The notes under the pieces are model-generated. The model saw only the letters and a list, made by a program, of their open reading frames with translations, was not told the origin of the DNA and ran no database searches. Source: an uncultured bacterium (GTDB lineage Bacteria > Verrucomicrobiota > Lentisphaeria > Oligosphaerales > Oligosphaeraceae). Taken from it: 5,364 nucleotides of DNA. Below are positions 4,716-5,364 of this stretch, piece by piece. The position numbers and the translations under genes are program-made. The number at the start of each line of letters is the position of its first letter. Within the stretch, counting starts at the first letter, position 1. The stretch lies in contig CACZQQ010000446.1 of assembly GCA_902783355.1 (NCBI GenBank), forward strand, positions 1 to 5,364, in the 5' to 3' direction.

Positions 4716-5364
4716 TCACTTGACGGGATGGTCGAAGTAGGTCTCGGGATAGGGTTCGTCGGCAAGTGTGAAGTGCCACCATTCTTCGTCGAGGGGCTTG
4801 AAGCCGTGACGGAGCATTGCGGCGCGCAGGATCATCCGGTTGCGGAACTGCCTTTCGTTGATCTGGCCGTCCTTCGGCGGCGTCTCCGCAGAGTAGTCGC
4901 CCGTGTAGACCTGCGCCTCCGGATCGCCGCACCAGTCGGGATGGCTCTCCCGTCCGAACCAGTCGAAGGTGCCGCCCATGTCGACCTCGCGCTCCGTCGC
5001 CATGTCGAAGAGGGTCAGGTCGACGGTGCTGCCGCGGCTGTGGCCCGACTTCTCGAGGATGTAGCCTCGTGCGAAGAGGACGGACTTGTCGAGGTCGGGG
5101 TAGAAGTAGGGCTTCATCCGCGTGTCGTCCGTCTCCTTGGCCCAGCGCATGAAGTGGGAGACCGCGCGCTGCGGGCGGTAGGCGTCGAAGAGCTTGAGGC
5201 GGTAGCCCTGCTGTTTCAGGTCGTCGCTGACCGCCTTCAGGGCGCTGGCGGCCTCGGTCGTGAGGAGCGCCGTCGGCCTCTCGTAGCCGTCGATGCGGTC
5301 GCCGACGAAGTTGTAGGTCGAATAGTATCGGATTTCAAGGATGACGTCCGGCACAGCCTCCGCG
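4716..5364 (-). CDS. VanX/DdpX-type D-Ala-D-Ala dipeptidase (5' partial)
   Basis: A zinc dipeptidase of the M15D (VanX) family that splits D-alanyl-D-alanine. Numbering from the GTG-coded residue at 5354-5352, the active site is complete: Arg60 in FDAYRPQ, zinc ligands His105 and Asp112 in SGHSRGSTVD (spaced by seven as in VanX), the general base Glu191 and zinc ligand His194 in EEWWHF. The family phrases MGGTFDWFGRESH (127-139) and FVGDRIDGYE near the front are also present. The frame is open through the right edge. The visible N-terminus (AEAVPDVILEIRYYSTYNF) matches the region just inside family proteins, so the true start is almost certainly outside the window. The GTG at 5354 is a poor start because its GGAGG is only 2 nt away. 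Whether a signal peptide directs it to the periplasm cannot be seen. Stand-alone homologues occur widely for peptidoglycan peptide recycling or D-Ala use. No vanH or vanA-like gene is in view, so resistance is not implied. Confidence 0.93.
   Translation of the reverse strand, partial: AEAVPDVILEIRYYSTYNFVGDRIDGYERPTALLTTEAASALKAVSDDLKQQGYRLKLFDAYRPQRAVSHFMRWAKETDDTRMKPYFYPDLDKSVLFARGYILEKSGHSRGSTVDLTLFDMATEREVDMGGTFDWFGRESHPDWCGDPEAQVYTGDYSAETPPKDGQINERQFRNRMILRAAMLRHGFKPLDEEWWHFTLADEPYPETYFDHPVK

Noticed and set aside
5352..5354. GTG at 5354 as the true start of the dipeptidase
   Set aside because: The frame is open to the edge, the GGAGG is only 2 nt away, and the residues just upstream continue as plausible family sequence, so the gene is treated as 5' partial.
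4716..5364. Part of a vancomycin-resistance cluster
   Set aside because: Only a VanX-family gene is seen. The neighbours are thiS, thiF and miaA, with no vanH, vanA/B or vanRS-like genes; such dipeptidases are common outside resistance clusters.

Overview
The window looks like ordinary chromosomal sequence from a GC-rich bacterium (about 60% G+C by eye). Two short AT-rich gaps stand out against that background. Translation starts are mixed: three genes have clear Shine-Dalgarno sequences and three have none. The amidohydrolase-2 protein, the thiF family-2 gene and the GTGKD-type MiaA would fit an uncultured anaerobe, perhaps of the PVC group (Lentisphaerota/Kiritimatiellota-like) or a similar gut lineage. 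That placement is inference from gene content; no ribosomal RNA or marker gene is present to prove it.

Layout. On the plus strand, bases 1-164 hold only the C-terminal end of an unidentified protein. Everything else is on the minus strand, convergent with it. Read in the direction of transcription (right to left), the genes are: a VanX/DdpX-type D-Ala-D-Ala dipeptidase running off the right edge (4716-5364); thiS (4492-4686); thiF family 2 (3828-4487); miaA (2814-3776); an amidohydrolase-2 family metal hydrolase (1792-2769); an NPP-like alkaline-phosphatase-superfamily phosphodiesterase (906-1772); and a pol-beta-type nucleotidyltransferase (245-865). Gaps are 29, 4, 51, 44, 19 and 40 nt, so the seven could be one transcript or two or three short units.

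How the genes work together. ThiS and ThiF form a functional pair: ThiF adenylates the ThiS Gly-Gly tail as the first step of sulfur delivery to the thiamine thiazole. MiaA prenylates A37 of certain tRNAs. VanX-type enzymes cleave D-Ala-D-Ala. The last three genes are individually recognisable enzyme families with unknown substrates; their tight spacing suggests co-expression but names no pathway.

No mobile element, CRISPR array, RNA gene or obvious new multi-gene system was seen. The most unusual stretch is the 48-nt phosphodiesterase/nucleotidyltransferase junction (862-909). It packs a terminator-like hairpin with a T6 tract, an alternative overlapping hairpin, and a 15-codon micro-ORF joined at both ends by ATGA overlaps. 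Other points worth noting are the thiF ribosome binding site written into the Gly-Gly codons of thiS, and a 13-nt motif repeated at the stop codons of miaA and the amidohydrolase gene.
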